Source: Minwuia thermotolerans
GTDB taxonomy: Bacteria; Pseudomonadota; Alphaproteobacteria; Minwuiales; Minwuiaceae
DNA: 55,908 nucleotides
Direction: 5' to 3'
NCBI GenBank assembly: GCA_021604565.1
Contig: BQJF01000017.1
Location: 1 to 55,908, forward strand
The notes beneath the pieces are model-generated. The model made no database searches. It was not told the DNA's origin and saw only the letters and a list, made by a program, of their open reading frames with translations. Both the position numbers and the translations under genes were made by a program. Positions 1 through 8,635 of the stretch are shown here, in pieces; the stretch's first letter is position 1; each line of letters begins with the position of its first letter.

Positions 1-10
1 AAAGGAAAAA

Positions 11-87
11 TGGTAGCGGGAGAGGGACTTGAACCCCCGACACGCGGATTATGATTCCGCTGCTCTAACCAGCTGAGCTACCCCGCC
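11..87 (-). tRNA. tRNA-Met (anticodon CAT)
   Basis: Read on the minus strand this is a complete 77-nt cloverleaf with an encoded CCA (plus-strand TGG at 11-13). The anticodon stem is GCGGA/TCCGC around a seven-base loop whose anticodon CAT lies at 51-53. The T-arm contains GGTTCAAGT. The acceptor begins GGCGGGG and pairs with the 3' CTCCCGCT side. A CAT anticodon can be elongator Met, initiator Met or lysidine-modified Ile2. The closed first acceptor pair argues against initiator, and the overall sequence looks like alphaproteobacterial elongator Met; Ile2 cannot be fully excluded. Confidence 0.93.
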
Positions 88-253
88 ACGACGGCGCGGA
101 TACTGGTCAGGGCGGGGCGGGTTGTCAAGCGGGGGATTGGGGGTTTTGGGGACTTTGTCGGGCCGTGTTGAAACAGGGTCCCGAGGCTCCGTTTCGGGGT
201 CCCGTGAGACGCTGTGACTGCGGGCCTGCCCGCGCTCTGCAGGGTCGCTGGGG

Positions 254-1582
254 TCAGAGGCATTCCTGGAAGCGGACGGGCTGGCCGATCTTCGGGCCGA
301 TCAGGGCGCCGTCGCGCATCACGGTGTGGCCGCGCACCAGGGTCATGACGGGCCAGCCGGTGACGGACCTGCCGTCGAAAGGGGTCCAGCCGGAGACGTT
401 GGCCATCTGCGCGTGGGTGATGGTCTCCGTCCGTTTCAGGTCCACCAGGGTGAAGTCGGCGTCATAGCCCTTGGCCAGCCGTCCCTTCCCCGCCATGCCG
501 AAGACCCGGGACGGGCCGGCGCTGGTCAGGTCCATGAAGCGGGTGAGGCTGAGCCTTCCGGCGTTCACATGGTCCAGCATGATCGGCACCAGCGTCTGCA
601 CGCCGGGCATGCCGGAGGGGCTGGCGGGATAGGGCTTCGCCTTCTCCTCCCGCGTGTGGGGGGCATGGTCGGAGCCGATGACATCGACGACACCCTGCGC
701 CAGCCCGCGCCAGAGACCGGCGCGGTGGGCGGCATCGCGGATCGGCGGGTTCATCTGCGCCAGGGTGCCGAGGGCAGGATAGGCTTCCTCTCCGGCCAGG
801 GTCAGATGCTGCGGCGTCGCCTCCACCGTCGCGATGTCCTTGTGGGCGGCGAGCAGCACCATCTCCTCCGCCGTGGTGACATGCAGCACATGGATGCGTC
901 GTCCGGCCTGCCACGCCAGGGCGAGCAGGCGGGTGGTGGCGCGGATGGCGCTTTCGGCATCGCGCCAGACCGGGTGACTGGAGGGATCGCCGGTGACACG
1001 CAGCCCCTCGCGTTCGTTCATGCGCGGCTCGTCCTCGCAATGCACGGCGACGCGGCGGCGGCCACTCTTCAGGACGGCCAGAATGGAGGGGTCATCGGGC
1101 ACCAGCAGATTGCCGGTGGAGGCGCCCATGAAGATCTTCACCCCGGCGACACCGGGCAGCAGTTCCAGTTCCGCCAGTTCCCGCGTGTTCTCGGCGGCTG
1201 CCCCGACATAGAAGGCATGATCGATGGCGGCACGGCCCTTTGCCCGGTCAAGCTTGTCCTGGATGGCTTCGGATGTGGTGGTGGAGGGCCTGGTATTCGG
1301 CATCTCGAAGATCGCCGTGACGCCCCCCAGCGCCGCACCGGCCATCCCGGCCTCCAGGTTCTCCTTGTGCTCCGCCCCCGGTTCGCGGAAATGCACCTGG
1401 CTGTCGATGACACCGGGCAGCACGTGCAGCCCGGTGGCGTCGATCACCTCCCCCGCGTCGGCCTGACCCAGGTCACCGATGAAGGCGGTGCGCCCGTCGC
1501 GGACACCCACGTCCGTCCGGCCGATGCCGTCATGGTTGACGACAGTGCCGCCGCGGATGATCAGGTCATAGGTCTCGGGCAT
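254..1582 (-). CDS. dihydroorotase-family amidohydrolase
   Basis: A 442-residue cyclic amidohydrolase of the dihydroorotase/allantoinase/hydantoinase superfamily, cytosolic and probably acting on a cyclic ureide (carbamoyl-aspartate/dihydroorotate in pyrimidine synthesis is the usual annotation). Visible active-site elements are the bridging lysine in GVKIFMGAS (K149), His181 in HCEDE, His234 in HVLHVTT and Asp305 in GSDHAPH. The first metal motif is unusual: the usual D-x-H-x-H reads DSQVH, with Gln62 where the first His should be and only His64 kept. The gene follows the NIPSNAP gene at 43 bp on the same strand, so the two may be co-transcribed. Whether it is the housekeeping PyrC or a paralogue cannot be told from the window. 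Confidence 0.85.
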   Translation of the reverse strand: MPETYDLIIRGGTVVNHDGIGRTDVGVRDGRTAFIGDLGQADAGEVIDATGLHVLPGVIDSQVHFREPGAEHKENLEAGMAGAALGGVTAIFEMPNTRPSTTTSEAIQDKLDRAKGRAAIDHAFYVGAAAENTRELAELELLPGVAGVKIFMGASTGNLLVPDDPSILAVLKSGRRRVAVHCEDEPRMNEREGLRVTGDPSSHPVWRDAESAIRATTRLLALAWQAGRRIHVLHVTTAEEMVLLAAHKDIATVEATPQHLTLAGEEAYPALGTLAQMNPPIRDAAHRAGLWRGLAQGVVDVIGSDHAPHTREEKAKPYPASPSGMPGVQTLVPIMLDHVNAGRLSLTRFMDLTSAGPSRVFGMAGKGRLAKGYDADFTLVDLKRTETITHAQMANVSGWTPFDGRSVTGWPVMTLVRGHTVMRDGALIGPKIGQPVRFQECL

Positions 1583-1625
1583 CGTGCTGCGGTCTCCGGT
1601 CTGTGGATCAGGGGTGGGCGTCGTG

Positions 1626-1943
1626 TCAGCGCGTCATGAAGGGCGCGGCGACCAGCACCTGGTTGCGCTGGGCGGTGATGTAACCGGCCTCCCGCGAGGC
1701 CTTCAGGAACACGCCCCATTCCGGGTCGGCCTGCATGGCGGCACGCTTCGTCTCTCGGTCGGCATGGCTGTCGTAGGCCCAGACATGCACGTAGGTGTTC
1801 AGCTCGCCCACTTCCGGCGCGCCGTACATCACTGGCTCCCCCAGATGCTTTTTCTGCACCGCCATGCCGTGCTCCATCCAGAGCTTCATCTGCAGCGGAA
1901 CGGTGCCGGGCAGGCAGGTATAGGTGCGCATGTCGTAGATCAT
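1626..1943 (-). CDS. NIPSNAP family protein
   Basis: A 105-residue protein starting MIYDMRTYTC, the typical opening of the NIPSNAP fold (a ferredoxin-like dimeric alpha/beta barrel). The frame is open further upstream, but the ATG at 1943 is preceded at good distance by GGGGGAGAG, and the family's conserved N-terminus starts exactly there. Residues PGTVPLQMKLW and the later HVWAYDSHADRE block match the usual NIPSNAP pattern. No catalytic residue is known for the family. It sits 43 bp upstream of the dihydroorotase-family gene in the same direction, so a link to that enzyme's metabolism is possible but unproven. Confidence 0.85.
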   Translation of the reverse strand: MIYDMRTYTCLPGTVPLQMKLWMEHGMAVQKKHLGEPVMYGAPEVGELNTYVHVWAYDSHADRETKRAAMQADPEWGVFLKASREAGYITAQRNQVLVAAPFMTR

Positions 1944-2095
1944 CAGGTCTCTCCCCCTCTGTGGCGGCTTGCCCCGGCACCGGGCCGGGTCCTTTGCCGC
2001 ACTATGGAGCCAATCGGCAGTCAGGGGAACCACCCGCCATTTACTTGTCGGCAGGCATGTACGATGAATGGCGCGAGATCAGGGGAGGTACTGAC

Positions 2096-3271
2096 ATGAT
2101 CGATTTCGCGCTGACGGATGAACAGCAGGAACTGCAGGATCGGGTGACCCGCTTCGTGGCGGAGAAGGTGCTCCCGCTCGAGAAGGACAGCCGACGCGGA
2201 TCGCATGGTCCGTCGGAGGACCTGCGTGACGAGCTGGTGGCACTGGCAAAGGCAGAGGGGCTTCTGAGTTCACATGTCTCCGCCGAGTGGGGCGGCATGG
2301 GGGCGGACCACCGCACCAAGGCGGTGATTTTCGAGGCAGCGGGCTATTCCATGCTCGGCCCCGTGGCACTGAACATCGCCGCGCCGGACGAAGGCAACAT
2401 GCACCTGCTGGATCACGTGGGGACGGAGGCACAGAAGCAGCAGTACCTGAAGCCGCTGGCCGACGGTTCGGCACGCTCCATCTTCCTGATGACGGAGCCG
2501 TCACCCGGTGCCGGTTCCGACCCCTCCGCCATGCAGACGGTGGCACGGCCGGACGGCAACGGATGGCGCATCTCCGGCCGGAAGTGGCTGATCACCGGGG
2601 CCGAGGGCGCCTCCATCGGCATCGTCATGGCCAACACGGTGGACGAGAATGGCGAGAACATCGGTGCCTCCATGTTCATGACGCCGCTGCCGAACCCGGC
2701 GGTGAAGATCGTGCGGGTGCTCGACACGCTGGATTCCAGCTTCACCGGCGGCCATGCAGAGGTCGATATCGACGACCTGCGCGTCGATGGCGACGCGGTG
2801 CTGGGGGAGATCGGCAAGGGCTTCCGCTATGCGCAGGTCCGCCTGGCCCCGGCGCGTCTGACCCACTGCATGCGCTGGCTGGGTGCCGCGCGGCGGGCGC
2901 ATGACATTGCCACCGGATATGCGCGTGAACGCATGGCCTTCGGCAAGCCGCTGATCGACCATGAGGGCGTGGGCTTCCAGCTTGCCGACAACGAGATGGA
3001 TATCCTGCAGTCGCGGCTGACCATCTGGCACACCGCCTGGGTGCTCGACCAGGGGGAGCGTGGCGGGCGTGAAAGCTCCATGGCCAAGGTGATCTGCTCC
3101 GAAGCGATCTATCGCACCGTCGACAGGTCATTGCAGGTACTGGGTGGTCTCGGCCTGACGCGGGATACGGAGGTGGAGCGCATCTTCCGCGACGTCCGCG
3201 CCTTCCGCGTCTATGACGGCCCGTCGGAGGTGCATCGCTGGTCGCTGGCCAAGCAGCTCAAACGCGGCTGA
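2096..3271 (+). CDS. acyl-CoA dehydrogenase family protein
   Basis: A 391-residue FAD enzyme that would desaturate an acyl-CoA and pass electrons to ETF. The N-terminal helical domain (DFALTDEQQELQDRVTRF) is followed by the FMTEPSPGAGSDPS flavin-binding segment, the beta domain and the C-terminal helical domain with the RERMAFGKPLIDHE block. At the position of the usual catalytic Glu in YEGT the protein has Asp (YDGPSEVHRW, about residue 374), as in the ACAD10/11-like branch. The ATG at 2096 is chosen because AGGGGAGG lies just upstream at 2081-2088. It stands alone, divergent from the NIPSNAP gene across 152 bp. The substrate is unknown. Confidence 0.92.
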   Translation: MIDFALTDEQQELQDRVTRFVAEKVLPLEKDSRRGSHGPSEDLRDELVALAKAEGLLSSHVSAEWGGMGADHRTKAVIFEAAGYSMLGPVALNIAAPDEGNMHLLDHVGTEAQKQQYLKPLADGSARSIFLMTEPSPGAGSDPSAMQTVARPDGNGWRISGRKWLITGAEGASIGIVMANTVDENGENIGASMFMTPLPNPAVKIVRVLDTLDSSFTGGHAEVDIDDLRVDGDAVLGEIGKGFRYAQVRLAPARLTHCMRWLGAARRAHDIATGYARERMAFGKPLIDHEGVGFQLADNEMDILQSRLTIWHTAWVLDQGERGGRESSMAKVICSEAIYRTVDRSLQVLGGLGLTRDTEVERIFRDVRAFRVYDGPSEVHRWSLAKQLKRG

Positions 3272-3303
3272 TGGTGAGGTAATCGCTGACCCCGGCCTGC
3301 CTT

Positions 3304-3358
3304 CTCCCCCTCCCGACCACCCATTGAGGATACTGCCGTGGGTGGTCGGGAGGGGGAG
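3304..3358. repeat. 20-bp perfect inverted repeat (dispersed-palindrome type)
   Basis: The arms at 3304-3323 and 3339-3358 are perfect 20-bp reverse complements around a 15-nt loop. The arm sequence is a C-rich CTCCCCCTCCCGACC type block. It lies between the convergent acyl-CoA dehydrogenase and ClC genes, so it may act as a bidirectional transcription end. There is no T-run, which suggests a dispersed intergenic palindrome rather than a classical intrinsic terminator. Confidence 0.8.
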
Positions 3359-3426
3359 AGGGGCGGAACGGTCCACAGACAAATCGGGAGAGGGCAGGCT
3401 GGGGTCCACGGCAGGTTCATCACCCG

Positions 3427-5199
3427 CTAGTGCGTCTCGTCCTGGGCTTCCTTGAGCGCCTTGTTGTGGGCCTCCAGCAGGTCCCTGAAGTAGACGACAC
3501 CGACAAGTTCCCGCTCGTCCGGGTGACGCACCACGGGCAGGAACCGATATGACGTGCCCCGGAACGCCTTCAGTGCATCGTCCAGTGGCATGTCCTGATG
3601 CAGCACCACGGGCGTCGGCGTCGAGATATCGACCGCCCGACCGATCTCGTTCAAATGCGGGTCCAGCAAGGCATACTTGATGTCGTTGGGTTGCAGGCAG
3701 CCGAGCAGGAAGCCCTTCTCGTCGACCAGGAAATGGGCCAGCGCCTCGCTTTCCCGGTACATGTCCCGCAACTGGGCAAAGGTGGTTTCAGGCGTGATCG
3801 CCAGATAACTCTCGGATGACACCCGGCGAACGGTCTGGGCATGCATCATGACCGCGTCGGCATGTACCAGATCGACAGCGCGGCGGGCGAGTTGCCAGTG
3901 GAAGAAGCTGATATAGCGGAACTGACGTGACACCACCGTTGCCAGCACGACCCCGACCATCAGTGCAATGGTGACACGATAGTCACCTGTCAGTTCGAAC
4001 ACGATCAGCGTGGTGGAGATCGGTGCCCCGAGTATCGCCGCGGCGACTGCGCCCATCCCGACCATTGCGTAGAGGCCGTGCTCCGCCGCCAGTTCGGGAA
4101 AGACGTGTGCCGCGATCAGTCCGAACGCGCCACCCGTCATGGCGCCGATGTACAGCGCCGGAGAGAACACCCCGCCACTGAACCCCCCCGCCAGACAGAT
4201 CGAAGTCGCCGCCATCTTCGCGGCGACGAGCAGGATCAGCATCGACAGCGGGTAGAGTTGTTTCAGCGCATTGTCAGTGGCCTCATAGCCCACCCCCAGG
4301 ACTTCCGGGAACTGCAGTGCGATCAGGCCGACCGCCAGCCCGGCGATGGGTGGACGCCAGAAGACGGGAATCTTCAGCACGTCCTCGATCACATCGGAGG
4401 TGAAGGCAACGGACCAGAAGAAGATCAGCGCCATGATGCCACAGACGATGCCCAGCAGCATGAAAGCAGGGAATTCCCAGAAACTGAGAATGTCGTACTG
4501 CGGGATCAGGAAGGCGGGAAAATCGCCGATATGGATACGGGTGACGACCGTGCCGATGACGGCAGCAACCACGACCGGTGCCAGGGCACGCAGCGCATAG
4601 TGGCCCAGCACCACCTCGTGAGCGAAAATCACTCCGGCGATGGGGGCATTGAACGACGCCGCCACCCCGGTGGCGACACCGCAGGCCAGCAAGGTATGGC
4701 CATCCAGCCGGTCCAGCTTCAGCTTCTTGCCGAGGAAACCCGACAGGGTGCCGCCCAGGTGGACGATCGGGCCTTCGCGGCCCACCGATGCTCCGGATCC
4801 GATGGAGATCACGTTGGCGACCGCGGTGCCGATTCCGGCCCGGAACGACATGCGTCCATCGTGATAGATCCCCGCCTCGATGACGTCTGCCACGCCTTGG
4901 TTTCGTCGCCCCGGCATCAGGTAACGCAGGAAGACTGCCAGAATCAGCCCGCCCACGACCGGCGCGAGAACCACGTGCCACCAGGGCAGCGCCCGGACCA
5001 CGCCGACAAGGAACTCCGATGTCTCGCCATAGAAGAGGAACTGCGCCGCACTGAGTGCCAGACGAAACAGGATCGCCGCGTAGCCGACCGTCAGGCCGAC
5101 GATCACCGCGATGCCGATCAGGTAGAACTGGTGGCGCGGAACGAAGTCGCGGAAGGGGCGGAAATCGCGGAACGAATTGCGGAACAGGGGACCAAGCAT
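3427..5199 (-). CDS. ClC-family chloride channel/transporter with C-terminal CBS pair
   Basis: A 590-residue inner-membrane ClC protein. Selectivity-filter motifs are present: GSGAS (134-138), GREGP (140-144) with gating Glu142, and GGVFSP. Aligned on the FAHEVV segment, the second of the two Glu residues found in proton-coupled ClC exchangers (the internal proton glutamate) is Val195 here, as in channel-type ClCs. About 120 C-terminal residues form two CBS repeats (LAITPETTFAQLRDMYRE and TPVVLHQDMPLDDALKAF), which in this family bind nucleotides and regulate gating. It is 45 bp downstream of the thioesterase gene on the same strand. Anion specificity and coupling cannot be read from sequence alone. 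Confidence 0.92.
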   Translation of the reverse strand: MLGPLFRNSFRDFRPFRDFVPRHQFYLIGIAVIVGLTVGYAAILFRLALSAAQFLFYGETSEFLVGVVRALPWWHVVLAPVVGGLILAVFLRYLMPGRRNQGVADVIEAGIYHDGRMSFRAGIGTAVANVISIGSGASVGREGPIVHLGGTLSGFLGKKLKLDRLDGHTLLACGVATGVAASFNAPIAGVIFAHEVVLGHYALRALAPVVVAAVIGTVVTRIHIGDFPAFLIPQYDILSFWEFPAFMLLGIVCGIMALIFFWSVAFTSDVIEDVLKIPVFWRPPIAGLAVGLIALQFPEVLGVGYEATDNALKQLYPLSMLILLVAAKMAATSICLAGGFSGGVFSPALYIGAMTGGAFGLIAAHVFPELAAEHGLYAMVGMGAVAAAILGAPISTTLIVFELTGDYRVTIALMVGVVLATVVSRQFRYISFFHWQLARRAVDLVHADAVMMHAQTVRRVSSESYLAITPETTFAQLRDMYRESEALAHFLVDEKGFLLGCLQPNDIKYALLDPHLNEIGRAVDISTPTPVVLHQDMPLDDALKAFRGTSYRFLPVVRHPDERELVGVVYFRDLLEAHNKALKEAQDETH

Positions 5200-5244
5200 C
5201 AGTCCGGATCCGGCGCGCGTGAGCTCATGCCGCCGGTCCCCGCA

Positions 5245-5730
5245 TCAGGACTTGCGGCGGATACGCATGCCCTGCCCGGCCTGTTCCGGCCAGGCAAGAT
5301 CCTTCTGCGCTTCGGCCAGGCGGGCCACATTCTGCTGAACGTCGGCAGGCATCTCTGCTGAACGGCGCGTATCGAGATCCACGTGCAGGCACATCTGTTC
5401 CGATGTGGCGGACAGGAATCCCTCCGTCGCGTGAAACATGCGGAAGAAGGCATGAATGCGCTTCGCATCATGGTCCAGTAGCTGCACATCATAGCGCAGC
5501 GGCGCTCCCTCCAGCACCTCGCCCATGTAGTGGACATGGGTTTCGAGGGTGAAGAAGGACTTGTTGGTCTGGCGCACATAATCGATGCCGATGCCCAGAT
5601 GGTCGAACAGGGCGTCGGTCGCCTTGTCGAAGGCAACATTGTAGTAGCCGACGTTCATGTGGCCGTTGTAGTCGATCCAGTCGCTCAGAACGGTGGCATC
5701 GAGGATATGCAAGGCTTCGGAATTGCTCAT
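5245..5730 (-). CDS. hotdog-fold acyl-CoA thioesterase
   Basis: A 161-residue single hotdog domain. The catalytic/structural block DWIDYNGHMNVGYYNVAFD and the following ETHVHYMGEV strand match 4HBT thioesterases, most closely the betainyl-CoA thioesterase-like branch known from carnitine catabolism and from the C-terminus of some carnitine dehydrogenases. It would hydrolyse a short or zwitterionic acyl-CoA in the cytosol. No carnitine genes are adjacent; downstream on the same strand is the ClC gene. The substrate assignment is therefore only a family resemblance. Confidence 0.82.
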   Translation of the reverse strand: MSNSEALHILDATVLSDWIDYNGHMNVGYYNVAFDKATDALFDHLGIGIDYVRQTNKSFFTLETHVHYMGEVLEGAPLRYDVQLLDHDAKRIHAFFRMFHATEGFLSATSEQMCLHVDLDTRRSAEMPADVQQNVARLAEAQKDLAWPEQAGQGMRIRRKS

Positions 5731-5881
5731 GTTTCGATCCTACCGCGAACACGGCGGCAGGCAAGCGCCGTTGACGGCATAGCACATGATCTCCAACTAT
5801 GAATGCAACAGAGACATCACATGACCTGCGATGCCATGCACAGACAAGCCGGATCATCTGGCGAGCGAAGGACGCATCGAA

Positions 5882-6493
5882 ATGAACGGCCTGCAACGTT
5901 CGGCTCTCCGCCTGCCCGACGGCAGTGACTGCACCGTCCTGAACAGTAATGGCGGTTCCGGGCATCCGCTGCTCTACATCCACGGGGTCGATGGAATGGA
6001 AGCGGACCAGCGCCTGCTTTCGGAGCTGTCAGCCGCATTTGCCGTTCATGCCCCGGTTCTGGACGAATTCCGGGCAATCGGCGACGTCCCGCTGATCCAG
6101 CGCCAGGTCATCGAACTGCTTTCCGCATCGAAGCTCAAGTCACCGATGCTGGCGGGTCATGCCGCCGGCGCGGCTGTGGCCGCCGAACTGGCTGCCACCA
6201 TGCCCGGCACCTTCAGTCATCTCTTCCTGCTGTCCCCGATCGGGCTGGACGCGGACCAGCGTCCCGTGTCCGGCGAGGGCGTCGGCAACCGGCTGGGGCA
6301 TATCGACTGTCGCACGACACTTGTCTGGGGCAAGCAGGACGCAGCGGTCAGCATGCAATCGATCCTCGACCTTGTCCGGGTGATCCCGTCAGCGGGGATC
6401 TCGACCGTGCCCCAGGGCACCGGCGACATGGTCACTACCCTGCCTGCCAAGGTCGCCCGCGCAATGCTGAACGGACTGCGCGTTCTCGCCTAG
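5882..6493 (+). CDS. alpha/beta-hydrolase-fold protein lacking catalytic Ser and His
   Basis: A 203-residue protein with the alpha/beta-hydrolase signature order: LLYIHGVDG (oxyanion HG, about 31-38), a nucleophile elbow at 92-96, LLSPIGLDADQRP, and LVWGKQDAAV with the acid Asp153. The elbow reads GHAAG, so Ala94 replaces the nucleophile Ser. The expected C-terminal His motif reads GTGDM, so Asp182 replaces His. Two of three triad residues are thus missing, pointing to a non-catalytic or altered role. It is shorter than usual (about 250-280), with a reduced cap. The start at 5882 follows GAAGGA; an upstream ATG at 5831 is possible but lacks a clear ribosome site. Confidence 0.75.
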   Translation: MNGLQRSALRLPDGSDCTVLNSNGGSGHPLLYIHGVDGMEADQRLLSELSAAFAVHAPVLDEFRAIGDVPLIQRQVIELLSASKLKSPMLAGHAAGAAVAAELAATMPGTFSHLFLLSPIGLDADQRPVSGEGVGNRLGHIDCRTTLVWGKQDAAVSMQSILDLVRVIPSAGISTVPQGTGDMVTTLPAKVARAMLNGLRVLA

Positions 6494-6494
6494 A

Positions 6495-7295
6495 TCAACC
6501 CCTGGACGGCATCACGTCCAGCCGCACCACCATCCCCTTCTGTCCCTGTGGCGAGGGATAGCGGTCGAAGACCTTCGGATCATGGCCGGGGACGATGCAG
6601 TCGGGGTCATCGGCCAGACGGCGCATGGTGCGGAAGGCATCCAGCATCTCCCCCTGGTTCCAGACGATGACGAAGGGGCGATCCGCCTGCATGTTCTCGT
6701 AGTAGTGGCTGGCGTCGGAGGCGAGGACGATCCAGCCGACCTGGGTCCAGACCCGGACCACCTGCAGGCCCTGGGTATGGCCGCCGACGTGATGGATCGA
6801 CAGGCCGGGTTCCAGCTCGACCTCCCCGTCATGGAACTCGACCCGCCCCTGGAAGACGTGATGCACCAGATCGGCGATGTGGTCGGCGGTGTAGGCATGG
6901 CTGATGGCGGGGCGGGTCATCTGACGTCCGGTGGCATAGGACATCTCGCTGTCCTGCAGATGAAACCGGGCCTTCGGGAAGTGCGCATGCCCGCCGATGT
7001 GGTCATAGTGCAGATGGGTGACGATGACGTCTTCCACGTCATGGCTCTCGATGCCGATCAGGGCCAGCCCCTCCCGCACCGTGCGGACCAGACGACGGTT
7101 GCGCCGCTCCGCATCCAGCACGTCGAAGCCGGTGTCGACCACCCAGACCTTGCCATCACGCACCAGCGCCCAGATGAAATAGTCCATGTCCATCGGCGCA
7201 TCATGCGGGTCGCCCCCGATGAAATGATCACCGCGCCGTGCCTCCCGCTCGGCATACTTGATGGCATAGACCTCGAATGGCGCAGCTTCGGTCAT
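6495..7295 (-). CDS. N-acyl homoserine lactonase-like metallo-beta-lactamase-fold hydrolase
   Basis: A 266-residue metallo-beta-lactamase-fold protein. Zinc ligands visible are HLHYDH (His94, His96, Asp98, His99), His in HHVGGHTQG, Asp in LASDASH and His in VPGHDPKVF, which is the full dinuclear set. The sequence order and length match the AHL-lactonase (AiiA/AttM-like) group that opens lactone rings. The family also includes related lactonases, so quorum quenching is only one option. It faces the degenerate hydrolase gene tail to tail with one base between them and is divergent from the CoA-transferase operon. Confidence 0.85.
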   Translation of the reverse strand: MTEAAPFEVYAIKYAEREARRGDHFIGGDPHDAPMDMDYFIWALVRDGKVWVVDTGFDVLDAERRNRRLVRTVREGLALIGIESHDVEDVIVTHLHYDHIGGHAHFPKARFHLQDSEMSYATGRQMTRPAISHAYTADHIADLVHHVFQGRVEFHDGEVELEPGLSIHHVGGHTQGLQVVRVWTQVGWIVLASDASHYYENMQADRPFVIVWNQGEMLDAFRTMRRLADDPDCIVPGHDPKVFDRYPSPQGQKGMVVRLDVMPSRG

Positions 7296-7359
7296 CGGAT
7301 TCTCCCCCGGTCTTCAGTCCCCGTTCTTGCAACCCTCATCGTCACCAGACGCCCGGCCC

Positions 7360-7388
7360 TTGCAAGCCCTTTGACCTTCCCCTATCGC
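7360..7388 (+). promoter_or_regulatory. putative sigma70-type promoter of the CoA-transferase operon
   Basis: TTGCAA at 7360-7365 and TATCGC at 7383-7388 are separated by 17 bp and lie about 40 bp upstream of the CoA-transferase ATG at 7427, which has a strong AGGAGG at 7411-7416. The match to the -10 consensus is only partial. Confidence 0.35.
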
Positions 7389-7426
7389 TGAGCCAACCTG
7401 AATTCCCCTGAGGAGGATGTGACAGC

Positions 7427-8614
7427 ATGGGCGCTCTCGACGGTCTTCGGATCATTGACCTGACACGGGTCCTGGGTGGGCCGTACTGCGCCCAGATCCT
7501 GGCAGACCACGGTGCCGACGTGGTCAAGCTGGAACCCCCGCAGGGCGACGAGGTCCGCGACTGGGGTCCGCCGTTCCAGGACGGGCTCTCGGCCTACTTC
7601 TCCGGCGTCAACCGCAACAAGCGCAGCCTCGGTCTCGACCTGGCAAAGGCTGAAGGCCGCGAAGTGCTGATGACACTGCTGGAAGGCGCCGACGTGCTGA
7701 TGGAGAACTTCAAACCCGGCACGCTGGAGAAATGGGGCATCGGGTACGAGGACGTGCTGTCGAAACGTTTCCCGAAGCTGGTGCACTGCCGCATCTCGGG
7801 CTTCGGGGGCGATGGTCCGTTCGGTGGCCTGCCCGGATATGACGCCGCGATCCAGGCCTGGACCGGTCTGATCTCGGTCAATGGTTCTCCGGACAGCGGC
7901 GCGATCCGCCTTGGCATCCCCCTGGTGGATCTTGGCACCGGACTCTATTCCGCCATCGGCATCCTCGCGGCACTGCAGGAACGCGCCCGCTCCGGCAAGG
8001 GCCAGTATGTCGACGTCAGCCTGTTCGACTGTGGTGTCGCCATGCAGCATCCGCACGCGCCGAACTTCTTCCAGTCGGGCAATGCGCCGAAGCTGACCGG
8101 CAACGCGCATCCCAACATCTACCCCTACGACCTGTTCACCACGAAGGGCGCGGACCTGTTCCTGGCGGTGGGCAACGACCGCCAGTTCCAGCGCCTGATG
8201 GAGATTCTTGGCCGTCCCGAGATCGCGAAGGATGCGCGGTTCCTGCACAATCCCGACCGCAGCGTGAACCGGGCCGAACTGGACGCGATCCTGGAACCGC
8301 TGTGCGCCGAATGGGACGGACTGGAACTGGCAACGAAGCTGCTTTCCAGCGGAGTGCCTGCCGGGGCCGCCCTGACAGTGCCGGAGGTTGCAGCGCATCC
8401 CCATACACTGGCGCGGGAGATGGTGGTGTCCAAGGGCAACTACCAGGGCACCGGCATCCCTGTGAAACTGTCCCGCACACCGGGCGCCGTTCGCTCGACG
8501 CCGCCCGACTTCGGGGTGGACGGACGCGCCATCCTGCGCGAGGCGGGGCTGGACGAGGATGTAATCGACAAGCTCTACGCCGCCGGTATCACACTGGAAG
8601 AGCGGCGGACCTGA
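7427..8614 (+). CDS. CaiB/BaiF family III CoA-transferase
   Basis: A 395-residue class III CoA-transferase that moves CoA between carboxylic acids through an aspartyl-CoA thioester in the cytosol. The N-terminal LDGLRIIDLTRVLGGPY and LADHGADVVKLEPP motifs, the NRNKRSLGLDL block and the GYDAAIQAWTGL segment carrying the probable catalytic Asp are all typical. The length is normal. Start at 7427 follows an ideal AGGAGG. It is the first gene of a tight operon with a carboxymuconolactone-decarboxylase-like gene (21 bp later) and panB. The acid it activates is unknown. Confidence 0.92.
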   Translation: MGALDGLRIIDLTRVLGGPYCAQILADHGADVVKLEPPQGDEVRDWGPPFQDGLSAYFSGVNRNKRSLGLDLAKAEGREVLMTLLEGADVLMENFKPGTLEKWGIGYEDVLSKRFPKLVHCRISGFGGDGPFGGLPGYDAAIQAWTGLISVNGSPDSGAIRLGIPLVDLGTGLYSAIGILAALQERARSGKGQYVDVSLFDCGVAMQHPHAPNFFQSGNAPKLTGNAHPNIYPYDLFTTKGADLFLAVGNDRQFQRLMEILGRPEIAKDARFLHNPDRSVNRAELDAILEPLCAEWDGLELATKLLSSGVPAGAALTVPEVAAHPHTLAREMVVSKGNYQGTGIPVKLSRTPGAVRSTPPDFGVDGRAILREAGLDEDVIDKLYAAGITLEERRT

Positions 8615-8635
8615 AACCCGACGGGGGGAGACACG

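Noticed and set aside
326-1639. 437-codon plus-strand frame over the dihydroorotase-family gene
   Set aside because: Antisense shadow with Gly/His/Arg-rich composition and no domain similarity.
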